Assembly: GCA_949126835.1 (NCBI GenBank)
Contig: CASBPS010000186.1
Coordinates: 15,001-79,000, forward strand
DNA: 64,000 nt
Origin: Anisus vortex
Taxonomy: Eukaryota; Mollusca; Gastropoda; Planorbidae
Direction: 5' to 3'
Part shown: one piece after another, positions 20,811 to 34,700 of the stretch
How positions within the stretch are numbered: the first letter of the stretch is position 1
Layout of the letters: every line of letters starts with the position of its first letter
Notes under the pieces: generated by a model
Seen by the model: only the letters and a program-made list of their open reading frames with translations
Told to the model about the DNA's origin: nothing
Databases searched by the model: none
Translations under genes and position numbers: made by a program

Positions 20811-21285
20811 AACTTTAAAAAATTAAATGCAAAGATTAGTTAATTTTATTTCTTTATATTATATAATGCAGAACATTATTTAAACAATAACAATAAAATA
20901 GTTTTTAATAGGCCTTACCTTATGGCAGTTTATACTCATGGCTAGTTATGGGCCTATGCCCACCCCTACAGCCTACTACTACATTTACATCGATTCAATA
21001 TAATTCATAGATTATAGATAGTTACATAGACTAGACATAGTGCCACCTAGTCAAAGTAGTTCTACATTCTTACATAGGCCTACTAGTCTAATTCTGAAAA
21101 CATTCAGTTACCAGTATTTAGCAACTTTTTATTGGCTTGTCATCCTTATCTGGTACTTAATTCTCCTTTCTGGCTTTATCATACTTCATTTCCATATGAA
21201 GTTTACAACTGTAACTGTTATGTAAAAAATAACCACACTATGTATGTACTGTAGCCTTCACATCTCAGAGACTTATATTCCATTA
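20811..21285. other. AT-rich spacer
   Basis: Nothing recognised, apart from TAGGCCTA-type motifs. Confidence 0.5.
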
Positions 21286-21289
21286 TCAG

Positions 21290-22290
21290 TTCAAATGGGC
21301 TGGCTGCTTAAAAATGCACATCCATCCATCCCTATGGCCTATGGCGCTACAGCCCATGTAGGGCTTTGGCCTGCTACACCACCTCCTTCTTCTTCTTCTT
21401 CTTCGTTCTCAAATTGAGAATTGCGTGGCAGTATGTTTTGCGCCATCAAGGCCCACTGCCTCCGGCTTCAGCCTGCTGTTTTGTCTGGATGTGCTTCCAT
21501 AGCCTTTGATCAGCCAAGACCATCTGCAAGGCAGCAGTTGATTTATTTTCGGAGTTTTCTCTCCTAGATGACTGCTAGCCCTAGCTAACGGCCTCATCTG
21601 TCCGGGTTTAGAGTTAGAGCGCTCTATGTTCACTTTTTGCAGTCATTTCCTTGGGTTTTGAGGCATTTTTGTAAGAGTATCCTTACCACGGGATACCCCA
21701 CCTAACCCTCCACGACAGCAAACCAGTTGGTCCGCGGCCGCTTATTCAGTATTCATGGCTAACCCTTATATCTAAAGGTCATTCCCCTATCCGCCACCTT
21801 GGTAGGAGATGATAGCTCCCCCAAGACCTCCTTCCATTCGGGCCTATCTCTGGCTTTCCTTCGCCATGCCCGCACACAAAGTTTTTTGCAGATCTGCCTC
21901 TATAACTTTGAGCCATCTTTGTTATGATCTGCCCCTAAGCCTCTTTCCTCTTAGTCTCTGGTGAGGTACTTTTCCGGCTGCTCTGCCTTCTGTCATTCTT
22001 TCCAAGTGGCCTGCCCACATCAGTCTGCCCTTCTTTTTTTCAGCTACCACCATTGGATCCTCGTACAGAGTATATATAGCTCTTCTTTTGTTCTTGTTCT
22101 CCAGTCCTCTGTGTCTTGCACAGCTCCATATATCTTCCACTGCACTTTTCTTTCCCAGGTATTTAGCAGGGTCTCAATGAATTCTGTCATTGTCCATGTT
22201 TCACTGCTATACATCAACACTGGTCTTATTATAATGGTTTTGTTTATCACCTTGTGTTCAGATGTCAGATGGAACATTTTCATGATAAAA
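21290..22290 (-). mobile_element. LINE 3'-end fragment, minus strand
   Basis: Minus-strand frames at 22283-22044 and 22140-21922 overlap and encode a reverse transcriptase C-terminus: PVLMYSSETWTMT, then KKKGRLMWAGHLERM. A frameshift lies between them. The GC-richer 21400-21900 stretch is its 3' UTR. The right break at 22290 is a 5' truncation. Confidence 0.75.
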
Positions 22291-22631
22291 TGAACATTGT
22301 GTTGGTTTTTTGTAAGAATTTAAATGAATAATAATATATCCAGCTTTTCTTATTATCTAATAATCTTCTAATAAAATCAAGTTAGGCTATGCTCCAGACC
22401 TAAGACAAAAATATTTAAATTATATTTCTCAGAACAATGGCCTGGCCATCATTGATTTCTTCCACAAGACCAAAAAAATATTGATTGAATCTTTATATAT
22501 AGATTAATTCACATGTTGTTGTTGTTTTTTTGCACACCTATATTTTTTTTAAGTTATTTAAAAGTTGTTTTTTTTTTCTCGACAGTTGCAATTATCCAAT
22601 TTCTGATGATTATAAGGTAACATAAATAAAA
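22291..22631 (+). other. Upstream region of TBC1D31
   Basis: AT-rich. TTTTTTTCTCGACAG just before 22587 could be a splice acceptor, so the first coding exon may carry 5' UTR from 22587 and an earlier non-coding exon may exist. Confidence 0.4.
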
Positions 22632-22705
22632 ATGGAAGGCGAAATCTCTGATAAAACTGTTGGGAAAATTTGGCACAGAAAACCATCCCCCTCTAAGGAC
22701 GACGG
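22632..22705 (+). CDS. TBC1D31: TBC1D31 exon 1
   Basis: ATG at 22632. Encodes MEGEISDKTVGKIWHRKPSP; the GKIWHRKPSP motif is shared with the vertebrate N-terminus and fixes the start. Donor GTAAG at 22706; phase 2. Confidence 0.93.
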
Positions 22706-25700
22706 GTAAGAATAACATGAGTAATTTTTAATTCAATAGCTTGAATGACTTTATGGTTGATTTGAGTTTTGTTATTTAACTACGGTAGTTTTTATAGGAC
22801 CCTTTTCTTCACAAATATATTTATTATTTATCACTGCAGTGGTCTAATAGGAAACAAGGGCTTATAATTATTAATGTGTTTTATCCAGTTTACTCCTAAT
22901 CCTGAAACTGATTGAATACATACATGTGTTACACTATTTTAAAGCTTTTTTGCAACATTATGTTGGTTTTCCAAGTTAATAAATTAAAATATCACTAACA
23001 TGAAAGGATATGTATACAAACTAGGGTAAATTTTGGCTCTCAGTAAATACACACACAAAGATACAGTTGTAGGAATAATACAGAGCAGTTGTTTTCTAAG
23101 CTCTGAATTTGGGCATGCACCACAACTAGGTTAGACTTGATGGATATCAATATAACAATTACAGTGAAGGTGGGGCAAAGAAAAATATTATTAAGCCCAA
23201 ATATGGCATTGAAAAAATTCACACATATATATAACACATCATTAGAATATATTGATGAAAAAAGACTGAATAATATTTTTTGTTCTCTCAACAGAATAAT
23301 TATAAAACTGAAACGCAACACCACTGGACCTTTTTCTGGTCCATCCAGAAATATTCCATTCTTAAAAGCAGCGTTTGATAATAAATCTGATAGATTTATT
23401 GCTGGTGACAGTTTGGGAAACGTTTATCTATTTGACCTAACTAAAAACAGGTTTGTGCCGCGCACATTTTAGCTCATAGTTTTATTTTAGCCACAATTTT
23501 AAAATCTTTGAAGCACAGCATGAACATTTTTTTTTTAAGAAACAATTATTTTCAGATACACACACGTTCAGAAAACTGGCCAGCCCTGCACGGCTTTGGC
23601 CTTCGGCCTTCACCGTAAGACAGAGTGTCTGGTGGCACTAGGGGATAACTCACTGACTTGTTATGACACTGGTAAGTGTATACCTTATAGTTATATATAG
23701 ACAAAAAAACTGAGTTGTTACTTTAACTTAATTATGGATGCTGTTTAATGTTTTGATTTTTTTTTTATTAAACAGTGATTCTAATGAGAGAGAGACATAA
23801 AATTTGTACACATACAACAGCGAGTATATTTTGTATGATCAAATGAAAAATAAAACAACAGCTGTAATTATTACATACCAAATCACTCATTTTACCAACA
23901 ATTATAATCAATATTTTCAGTATTCTTAATGGGCATTATTCACAAGTATTTCCGGGTCACGTGATGTACTGATCAGGAAGTGTTTGTTTACATAATGATA
24001 AAGAAGAAATTATAAGAAGTTGTCTTAGTGTGATAGGATTCCGACGTTAAATCTTCACTAAAGAAAAATAAACTATGTTTTCATCGATATCCGCTGATAG
24101 ATACAAACGTCTTAAATGCATGGCATGCCAAAAGAAGACATAATAACAGAGTATATTATGTTCCAAACACTTCGTAAACGAAGACGGAGATTTCCTTGTC
24201 AAGTTTAAACCTTTCACAGTTCACTGCTAGGCCTAAGCGACGGTAAGTGTACTTGCCATTGGCCTAGATCTTCTTAGCTTAAGTCAATGATAAAATGATC
24301 TCATAAAATTTAAAAATCATTCTCTTGTCTTATGCAGTTATGCATATTTCAATTTGTATGTGTGATTAGATAATACCCTACAACTGTGTTGTCAACTCAT
24401 TAATTGCCAATTAACTTTATACTTTAATAACCCGTAGGCCTAGCTATCTAATAATGATAATGAATAGGCTATTTTTATTATAAAATGCAATCCAATGCGA
24501 TATTTGCTATCTGCTAGGATAATGAAAAGCCAATTAAACTATTTATATATTAGGCCTACAAGGCTATATAATATATGTAGGCCTATAATAGGCTAGGCTA
24601 TATAAAATTATTTAAATTAGGCTTAGGCACGAGCTTCTGCTTAGTCTTTAGGCTGAACGGCTAGGTAGGCTAAGGCCGGCAAAGGCAATCATTAGTCATT
24701 AGGTCTACTACATTTAAGCCTACACTATATACTAGGCCTATATAATATATAGATCGAGTTATAGGCTAACTATGGGCCTATCATATATATATGTCATATG
24801 TAGGCCTATCCCCTTAAACACAACCAAATGAAAATCATTTGCCGACTGCTGCCGTTTGTGGTGGCAACTGGGGGCCCCATTAGTCATTAGGTTTAAACCG
24901 CATTGTACCGATGTGGGAAATCCATATTCGGCGTTCTAATGAAGATTCTCAAATGAATGCCGAATTGTTTTCTTTTAGGATTTTTTCTTAAGGCCGACTT
25001 CTGAAATGCCCGAATAGAAACCTAATACCCTTAACCTAATTAGAATGTGTGAATTTAAACGTTAAGTGGCCATGTGTTTTGGAGTTACACGTATTGAAGT
25101 GCTAATAGAGACCAGTTTTATGGCGACTGTGGTTAGAAGATCTAAAAGATTTTTTTCTTTCTTCTTGTGATGTTGCCCATATCATTGAATAGCCCCAGGT
25201 CATCCCGTGAAGTGGTAAGAGAAAAAAAAAGTTTTATGACCGACTCAGTGGGAGTCTAATTTAAGAGTGTGAGGTTTCTTTCATGCTTCATGATACCATG
25301 TCAATAGTTTATAATAGCTCTAGGCTATATCTGCCGTCTTCGTGTTTTTCAATAGATTTAGATCTAGTTATTTGTGTTGTTAGTTTTGAAATACATTAGA
25401 CTAGTATTGCAACCTAAATTATATAGATATCTAGTAATAAACGATCTGTATATTGTTGTTTATAACATTTTCATGTATTTTTAACTGTTTGATGGAATAA
25501 ACGTTTTTAATTAGGTTTGTTTTTAAAGTTATAAATCGAGTTAGTTTTAGTACCGTAGATGTTAGAAATTTCAATATCATTTTTTAAATGTTTTTTTTTT
25601 AGGAATTGAAACATAATTAATAAAGTTTAAGCTCATTTTTTAAATTATTTTTTTTGTGTAGAATTTAAATAGGATAGACTAGATCTAATCTAGACCTAGA

Positions 25701-28700
25701 CATTTATAAAAAAATAAATTGTATATTTAAGTTAAAAAAAATAATTCTTTATTATGAATAGATCTAGATCTAGATTTACCGAGTAAAATGAATACAAATA
25801 TATTTTTTTTTTGTACTTTCATTTGAGTTTCATTAAAAATATTAAAATAATTTTAAAAAAAATTCAATACCAGGGTAGGTTGATTTAAACATCTAATAGT
25901 CTTCAATTTTTTATTATTAATTTTACATTTTTTTCCAGATTTTATTGTATATATGGAATAACCCAATTAAGATTAGGTCTTAATATGGCCTTCAAAACGC
26001 ATAAATGGACTCGATTAGGTTTTCACCTAATCTTGCCTTATAATTGTTATAATTATAATGGTTTCAGCCCGCGTTTCCCTGCATGGAATAGGCTCCCTTT
26101 TTTTTTTTAATTTCGGGCCGACTTGTAAAATGTCTGACTAGAAACCTAATTGCTCTTGAGATGACAGACTTCAATAGAATGTGTGAATTTAAATGTTAAG
26201 TGGCAATGTGGTTTGGACACACGTTGAAGCGATAAAAAAGAGTTTTATGACCTATTTGGTCAGTAGATCTGTCAGTAAGAGATTAGTTTCTTGCATTTGT
26301 AGTCTAAGTTTTTAGTGTTGTTTTTTTTCTCTTACAGCCAATGAAAGAACTCAATGGTGCGTAGCGCGCCATTTTGTCGATAAAGTTAAAGGCTCTGTTT
26401 CTTGATTCACAATTGTTCTAATTCTCTTGTTACTCTTGTAACGAGCAGAGGGATTCCATTTTTTTCTATCAATTCTATTATATACTAGGTAAGCTCATAT
26501 GCCACGAGACCAACCGAATTGTCGAATAGACCTATATAAGACTTATATGTTAATAAGTTAATACTTAATAATTATATTAGGATTACGGTAGGCCTATACT
26601 ACTATTAGTATTAGTATTACTAGTATTAGTAGGAGTAATAGGAGGTATTAGCCTTAGGCCTACCATTTGGAATTTGGTCATTTGGTCCATTACCATCTAA
26701 ATCTAGTCTAGATCTAGACTATCTAGATTAGATAGTCTAAGTCTAAGATAGTCTTGTCTATTTCACTAAATTCAGGCTTAAATTAAATTGTAAACCTTCA
26801 TTCTTCATATAAATTAATCAATATATACTAATATAGTATACAGTATAGGCCTAGTTTATAGTATAGGAATATATATATTATATATATTATAATTTATAAT
26901 ATATTAAATATATAGATCTAGGATATTGATAGGCTAGCCTATAATTCTATAATTTAGTATTATAAAAAAATAGGATAGGCCTACTATGACTATTATCTAT
27001 AATTATAATATAATGTATTAATATTTTTCTTTTTTATATAACCTCTATACTATATATAATTATATAGCCTACTATAGTACTATAGATCTAGGCCTATAAT
27101 CCTATTTCATAAATAATCATATACCTATAGTCTATTAAACTCGAATCATTACAGGAAAATAAGAACAGGTTTATAAAGCTGAATCATGAATTGCATAGGG
27201 CATAGACCTAAGGCCTGCTTATAATTATAATACTAGTAGTAGTAGGCCTTTATAACTAGACTAGGTAAGAACTAATTAAATTAATAATCCTTTATTTTTA
27301 TTTTAACAATTTTTTCAGTCTTATGCTCAGTTATCGGTTGGACTATGGTGTGAAGATTCCAGACAGCAGATGACCACTTAAACACAAGAAGTGGAGTAAG
27401 TCACATTAGCCAAATAGTATGCCTTCTAGTCTACGCAGATATCATTATAAATAGCCTATATAAAATGAATTTAAATAGATGACAGATGATTATCATTTTT
27501 TAATCAAGGCTGCGGCTCTTCGGACCCGGGTTCCTTTAAAATTAAATGGCTATTCAGACCCAGCGTCTGACAAAATTCTTTAGAACCCATAAAAATATAT
27601 AAAAAAAAGATGGGGAAAACTCAAAATATATTGTAATTCTAACTATATTTTATAAAAAATAGCAAAATAATTACTAAAACAACAAATATATCCATATCCA
27701 ATATAACCTAACCAATACTAACTATTACAAAACAGTTCTATAAAGCCATCCCAAACCTATGCCTATATAAACTAACCGATACTATCTTCTATTACTATTA
27801 CTAAGTCTATCGGGTCTAAATAGCCACTTTGTTTAATCAATAGGCTACTATGACTATGCAATAATTGTCAATATGATAATTATATATGTGCAAACTTATA
27901 TTATATGCTATAGCCTACTATACAATAGGCCTATATATATTAATCAACATGTCCATTAATTTCATTAATATTGAACTATCCTACTATTTGTTGATAGTTA
28001 TATAGTTATATGACAAGGTCAATATGATTAGACCCTATACTGCTTTGTAATAGCCTATACCTATAGTCTTAGTTTATGTTTATAGGATTATAGGCCCTAC
28101 TAATTATAATGTGACACTATGACTATTGTAATGTAGGCTTTTTTTTATTTGTATTTTAATTAAAAGTTAACAGGAATATTTTTTTTCAGTCTGAAGTTGG
28201 AAGCTGTGGAGTGCTAGTTTGTAGAGTCGAGTCAAAAGTTCAACAGTCTTCTTTTAGGCTGCACCCTGGCCTACAACTATTAGATAACATTCATGCAGTC
28301 ATCTGATAGAGTTGATTTTTTAATAAACAGGTGAGTAAGTACCATGTAAAGAAAAGATTAATATAGTGTATAGTATTACTAAATATTAGTAGTATAGATT
28401 GATTAATTGTTACTTCTATTAACCTTAAACTTAGTCTAAACAATAACTAACTAAAGGACTAATATGCCTACTTAAATAAAATTTAAATAGATATAGGCCT
28501 AGTGTAAAAATAAATACAATATATATATTATACATAGGCTCATATCATGATATTTAAATAGTGAATTTATATTAACTTATTGGACTTGATTGACTTGAAC
28601 TGAGGAATTTGTGTAATCCAAGTTTAGCCTATTCATCTTTTTTAAATTTCATAAATATGTTTTGATTATAGTTAAAGCCCATGCTTTATTATTTCATCAG

Positions 28701-31700
28701 TCAAGGCATCATTAAGGATTCAATGTTAAATATTTTTTTTTCAGAATCTCACGCTGGAAGGTCTTAGTCTATGCCACTCTATGCAGATGATATGGAAATA
28801 GATGATATAATAAGCGGGTGAGTAAATTATTTGTAAAGTAATAAGTCGAGTTAAAACTAGGCATCTAGGTGCATATACTTGTTAGACTTGTTTAACCATA
28901 GGTTTCAACCATAGTGTAGTTCTAACAATTTTAATAATATAATGCTTGAAAACATAATTTAATAAAACTTAGGGGAAGGTAAGGCCAAGGAGAAATTTTT
29001 TTCAATCTGTAAGCTACTAAACCTCACTAAAATGTGCATATTGACTTGTGTTATACTTTATTTTCAAAGCTAAATAAGTCTCTAGTCAGTTGAAACTAGG
29101 CATCTAGGTATTGATTTGTGTCATACTTTTCTTTTAAAACTGATTATCATATTCATGCCTTTTATTCATAACAACCAAAAGAAAAATTCAATTTATCAAT
29201 GTAATGTCACATGCTATGAAAGCCGAAATTGTGCTGTTTATTCTGCAACAGTGATAACTCGTATTTAAATTTAAAAGAAATTGCTTGCAAACAGTTGTTG
29301 CTTTTAAAACTGATAATTGGATCTGTTTATCCTTGTTAACATTGTTTTTTTTACTTGAAAAACTTGTTATAATTCAAATTTCACTTCTATTTTCAGATGA
29401 AGCTTGAACTGCAGTCTACATATGATGAATGGAGACTGATTTGTGGGCTATGATTAGTATATCATCCAGGCAATTAGTTATTGATGAGCCAGTGCCAGGT
29501 GTGAACATTTAGGGAAAGCAGTACTCATCAATTAACCAAACAACAGTTACAAAAAGCCCAAGAGGGCCCAATAGATCAGCATCTGACATTTTTATGTTTT
29601 TGGAGATTTTATGAAATATGGACTATTGTACAAACACTATAACCAAGACCACATCCAGTTGATTTTGACTTATTATACAATTCGCAAATAATGCATTTGC
29701 TAAGTTGCCTGACAAGACAGGTCCTTCCACAACCATAGTGTACTTTATTCACAATTCATTTGAGCATGGACAATTCTGTGGCTGGATTTAATAGAAGAAC
29801 CTGTGTGCATTTGGCAGTATATACAAACGTTCTCTACTAGGATATTAAGATGTGTTATCCACCAGACAGTGCTAATTAAAGATTTCTGTAGGATTACATA
29901 ATGGCTGATGAATGGACCATGATATACTTCGAAAACTTTCACATGTGTGCTTGCCTTGACTTATTTATAGAGTATGAGCAGATCAGTTTAATTTTTCCTG
30001 TGGAAGCAGTGTGTGGTTGAATATTCATGGATTTATTCTTTGTATGCAAAAAAATGTACCCAGTATTCTAAATGGCTCATATTTATTAATTATGAAAGTT
30101 GCTTTTGAAAATAATAAATCTTTTGGTTAAACTAAGTACCAGTACTCATTGTCAATTGTGGCATTTAGTGGTGGGTGTTATTTTTGTTAAAATATTTTCA
30201 CTTTGAAAAATTAAAAGTTATCTGTATAATTTAAAGTGATATATATGTACTATACATTTTTCTGAAAAGACTTACCGTAACTGATCTGGTTATAATATAA
30301 TGAATTTTAAATATATAATAATATATAACATTATAATGAATGTGTTGGTTTTTTTTTGGTAAACATACAACTTATAATTCTGTGTAGAGCTTACTTTTTC
30401 ATATTGGTTAACTTGAAGCAATTTATAATCATGTATATATTTTTTTAAATAAATGTCTTATGTTCTGTACCCATTACTGTAGGCCTATTACTGTGCTTTT
30501 TAACCATATCACAAGTTGTGTCAAAAGTTTTATTAATTTTGTTTAATAATTGTAGTACTTTTAACGGTAATCATTACATAATATTTTTATGAATGTAGAC
30601 CCTCTTTTTTGGTTAACCGTATGTGTGTCTGATTGTCTATAATATTCAAATGTATTCAACTGTATATTTTTTTTAAAGAAATATCTTATGTTCCATTTCC
30701 ATTACTGTGCTTTTTACAATATCACAATTGGTTCAAAATGTTATTTATTATTATTATGATATGCCTATAGGAGAAGTATAATAAAGATGATACTTTATTG
30801 CATTATTTAATGTTTTGTGAAAAAGACTTGAGTTAGCATACTATAATAATATAAGTGTGTGTGTGTAGTATAAAAAAAAATTACAGCCCTAAAATATATT
30901 GTGTTCCATTTGAATCCATTGCTGTGCATGTTAATGTTTTTTTTTCCTCAATATATCACATGTTTTTGTGTTAAAGATATTTTGAGTCCTTTTTTTAAAT
31001 AAATAAAGCAATTTTAGTTGTAGGCCTATTGTGTAAAATTTATCTTCACTGTTGTAGGCCTAGCAAGAGTGTTAAATTGATTAATTATTGGAATACATTA
31101 TCGGTCTGCCCATTATTCAGGGTTAAATGATATTGTCCCATTAATCTTCCATTTTGCACTAATGCTATTTTATTGTTAGACAATAACATTTTTTTCTCCA
31201 CAAAATTTGTAAAAACTGGTATTTTGAATGTATACCTATATTTTAAAATAGCTTAGCCTACTTGGCTTGCAAAGGCCTACATATTTTGTTTTTTATTTTG
31301 ATTGCACAATGTTTACTTATAATGTCTGTTTACATAGTGCTATATTTTATCAATATATATTTCTATGTAGGCTTGTAGTAATGATGTAGGCCTATATATA
31401 TTTTCCCATAAATTTTTTTTTTCCCATTACTCTGCTGCATGGCTATTGTTAAATTAATAAATTAAGTTGTATATCAAGTAAAAATAAAATATTTTATCTA
31501 TATTATATCATATTTATTGTTTAGGCATATCTATATATTATGTCCAACTATTTTTTACTATTACACTAACTTTACCAAAATTATTTGATGTAGTTATGTA
31601 AAAAAAAATGTTATTAACTTCAATACTCTACCATTTCCATGTTTTTGCACTTTATTTACTGTCACCGTTTTGCTTTATTGATTGAATATATACTTTTTAT

Positions 31701-34700
31701 TGTATGTTGCAAAAAAATATTTTGAATACAAATATAATAAAATATAAACGAAATCACTTTCTTTGTTTTGTTTTACTTGTTTTTACTATATGTGTTTATA
31801 TAATAATTGTTTTTGTATATTGTATTATAATTACGAAAAAGTGGGTAAATAAAGGTAAAATCCGAATCCACCCAATGTTGGTTTGATAAGGACTAAATAT
31901 ACGGGTCAATGAAGGCAAAAACCGCATTGCGCTGGTAATAAACCACCGTCATTGGCCCGATATCGAAACGAAATGAAAAGCCGGAGAAGGGAGGGGGATA
32001 TCCATTAGGCCCCAATGCCGGCAAACCCTAATCGCGCCCGCATGTCTAATGCCCGCATTGGCCCATAATCGACCCAGGTATCAGCGCGGGTATCGACGCC
32101 AAAATGGCGGCCATTTTGGCCTACTAAGGCCTCCTAGCATAGCGATATCGCTTTTCATTGGGGGGCCATGCGGGCAACTGCTGGCAACCTAATAGGTACG
32201 GAATACGGCAAGGGGGGAAAACTCTAATTGATTCCGAATGGGGCCAATGCCGGCATGTTTAAGGGGATGTCCTATGTATAAATAAATTTAATAAATAATG
32301 AAGAACCAGACATAATTGCAGGTTCCGAAACATGGCTTAGCCCAGATATTTACAACACAGAGATATTCAATAATAATTATGAAATTTTTAGGAAAGATAG
32401 GTCAGACAGGCATGGAGGAGTCTTACTAGCCATAAAATTTACCCTAATAGCTGAAGAAATTAAATTAGAACCTCAAAATAACATAGAGTCAGTATTTTGT
32501 AAAATAAGCAGACCTAATTCCAAACCACTAATTGTAGGCAGTGTTTACAGACCACCAAACTCAACATCAGAGTACATGTCTGATCTGTGTAATCAGCTGA
32601 CAAGTATTGAAACTAAATATAAAAATGCTATAATTTGGATAATGGGGGACTTCAACCTCCCTGATATAAATTGGAATAGCTACTCTATAGAAAAGCACCA
32701 AAACACAAAAGAAATAAATGAAATGTTTATCAATACCATCCAAAATCTAAACTTAGACCAAATTAATAAAAAACCAACAAGAAACCATAATATACTAGAT
32801 TTATTTTTAACGAACAGACCAGGACTAGTATTAGATTATGAAATAATCCCTGGACTTTCAGATCATGATATTGTCAAAGTAAATAACAAAATAAAAATCC
32901 AAATTAGCAAGAAACCTAAAAGAATAATTTATCTCTGGAATAAATGTAACACAACAGAACTACATCAAGCAGCAATAAAATTCCAAACCAATTTTCTTAC
33001 TAAATACAATATAGATAGTCCAGTTGAAGATATTTGGCAATTTATAAAAACCAACTTAAAAGCAATAATGGCTGACTCTGTGCCAACAAAACAAACATCA
33101 AATAAAATTAACAAATGTTGGTTTAACACTAAACTAAAGAAACTGTGTAAACAAAAAGAAAATCTATTCAAAAAGTTTAAGGCAACTAATTCAATTAGAC
33201 TACATAAAAAATACCTAAAAATTAAACATTTAACTCAGAAACTAAGCAGACAGCTGCAGAATGAATATGTAAACAATGTAATTTCTAAAGATAATAATAA
33301 AAACTTATGGTCCTACATTAAATCAAGAAAAATGGACACTACAGGCATAGCTCCACTAAAAGGCCAAAACAATGAAACTTATAATGATAATGAAACTAAA
33401 GCTAATATCCTAAACACACACTTTGCATCATCTTTTTCAAATCCAGGTGACAAAGAAATATTCATAAATTTAAACAAACTAGAAGAGATAGGAAATATAA
33501 ATGTAGATGAAAAAGGCATTAAACAACTCCTAACCAACTTAAAAGTAAACAAAGCTTCTGGTCCAGATGAAATACCAGCAAGACTGCTTAAAGAACTAAC
33601 TAATGAAATATCTCCAATCTTTAAAATACTTTTCCAGGCCTCTCTAAACCAGGGCAAAGTGCCCAAAGATTGGAAATTAGCCAATGTAACCCCCCTTTTC
33701 AAAAAAGGAGATAAATCTGACCCCGGAAATTATAGACCTGTTTCTCTAACAAGCATAACATGTAAATTACTTGAACATATAATATATAGTAGTATAGTAA
33801 ATCACCTAGACAAACTAAATGCACTGTGCCCACACCAACATGGGTTCAGGAAAAATAGATCATGTGAGACTCAATTAATAGGCTTAATAGATGACTTGTC
33901 TAAGGGATTAGATAATAACAACCAAATTGATGCTATATTACTAGATTTTTCAAAAGCATTTGATAAAGTTCATCATTCTAGTCTTCTTAAAAAACTTAAA
34001 TACTTTGGCATCTCTGGTCCCTTACATCAGTGGATTCAGGACTTTCTTATAGGCAGAGAACAAACAGTGATAATAAATGGCTCTAAGTCATCACCAATAA
34101 CAGTAAACTCAGGAGTTCCACAAGGAACTGTTCTAGGGCCCCTACTATTTCTAATTTACATTAATGATCTGCCAAATTGCATCAACACAGGCACAAAAGT
34201 AAGATTATTTGCAGATGATTGCATAATTTATAGAATAATAAAGACAGGAAAAGATAGTGAACTTTTACAAAAAGACCTAGATGAACTACAAAAATGGGAA
34301 TCAAACTGGAGTATGTCTTTTCACCCAGAAAAATGCCAACTAATAAGGGTATCCAAGAAAAAGAAACAAATAATAACAAACTACTTCATTCATGGTAAAG
34401 AACTAACTCAAACTAGCAATGCTAAGTATCTAGGAGTAATAATAAATAATAAGTTATCTTGGAACCCTCACATTGATGAAGTAATTAAAAAATCAAACAA
34501 AACATTAGGATTCATGAAAAGGAACTTTTACAAATGTAATAAGAATATAAAACTAAAATGCTATCTCACATTAGTTAGGCCTATACTAGAATATGCAGGA
34601 TCTGTATGGGACCCATCAACTAAAGAAAACATTAAAAAATTAGAACAAATTCAAAAAAGAGCTGCAAGGTTTATAACTAGTGAATATTCCCCATTGACAA

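Noticed and set aside
29400..29960. Possible transposase frames in the last exon of the candidate noncoding gene
   Set aside because: All frames are broken by several stops and no catalytic motif could be matched.
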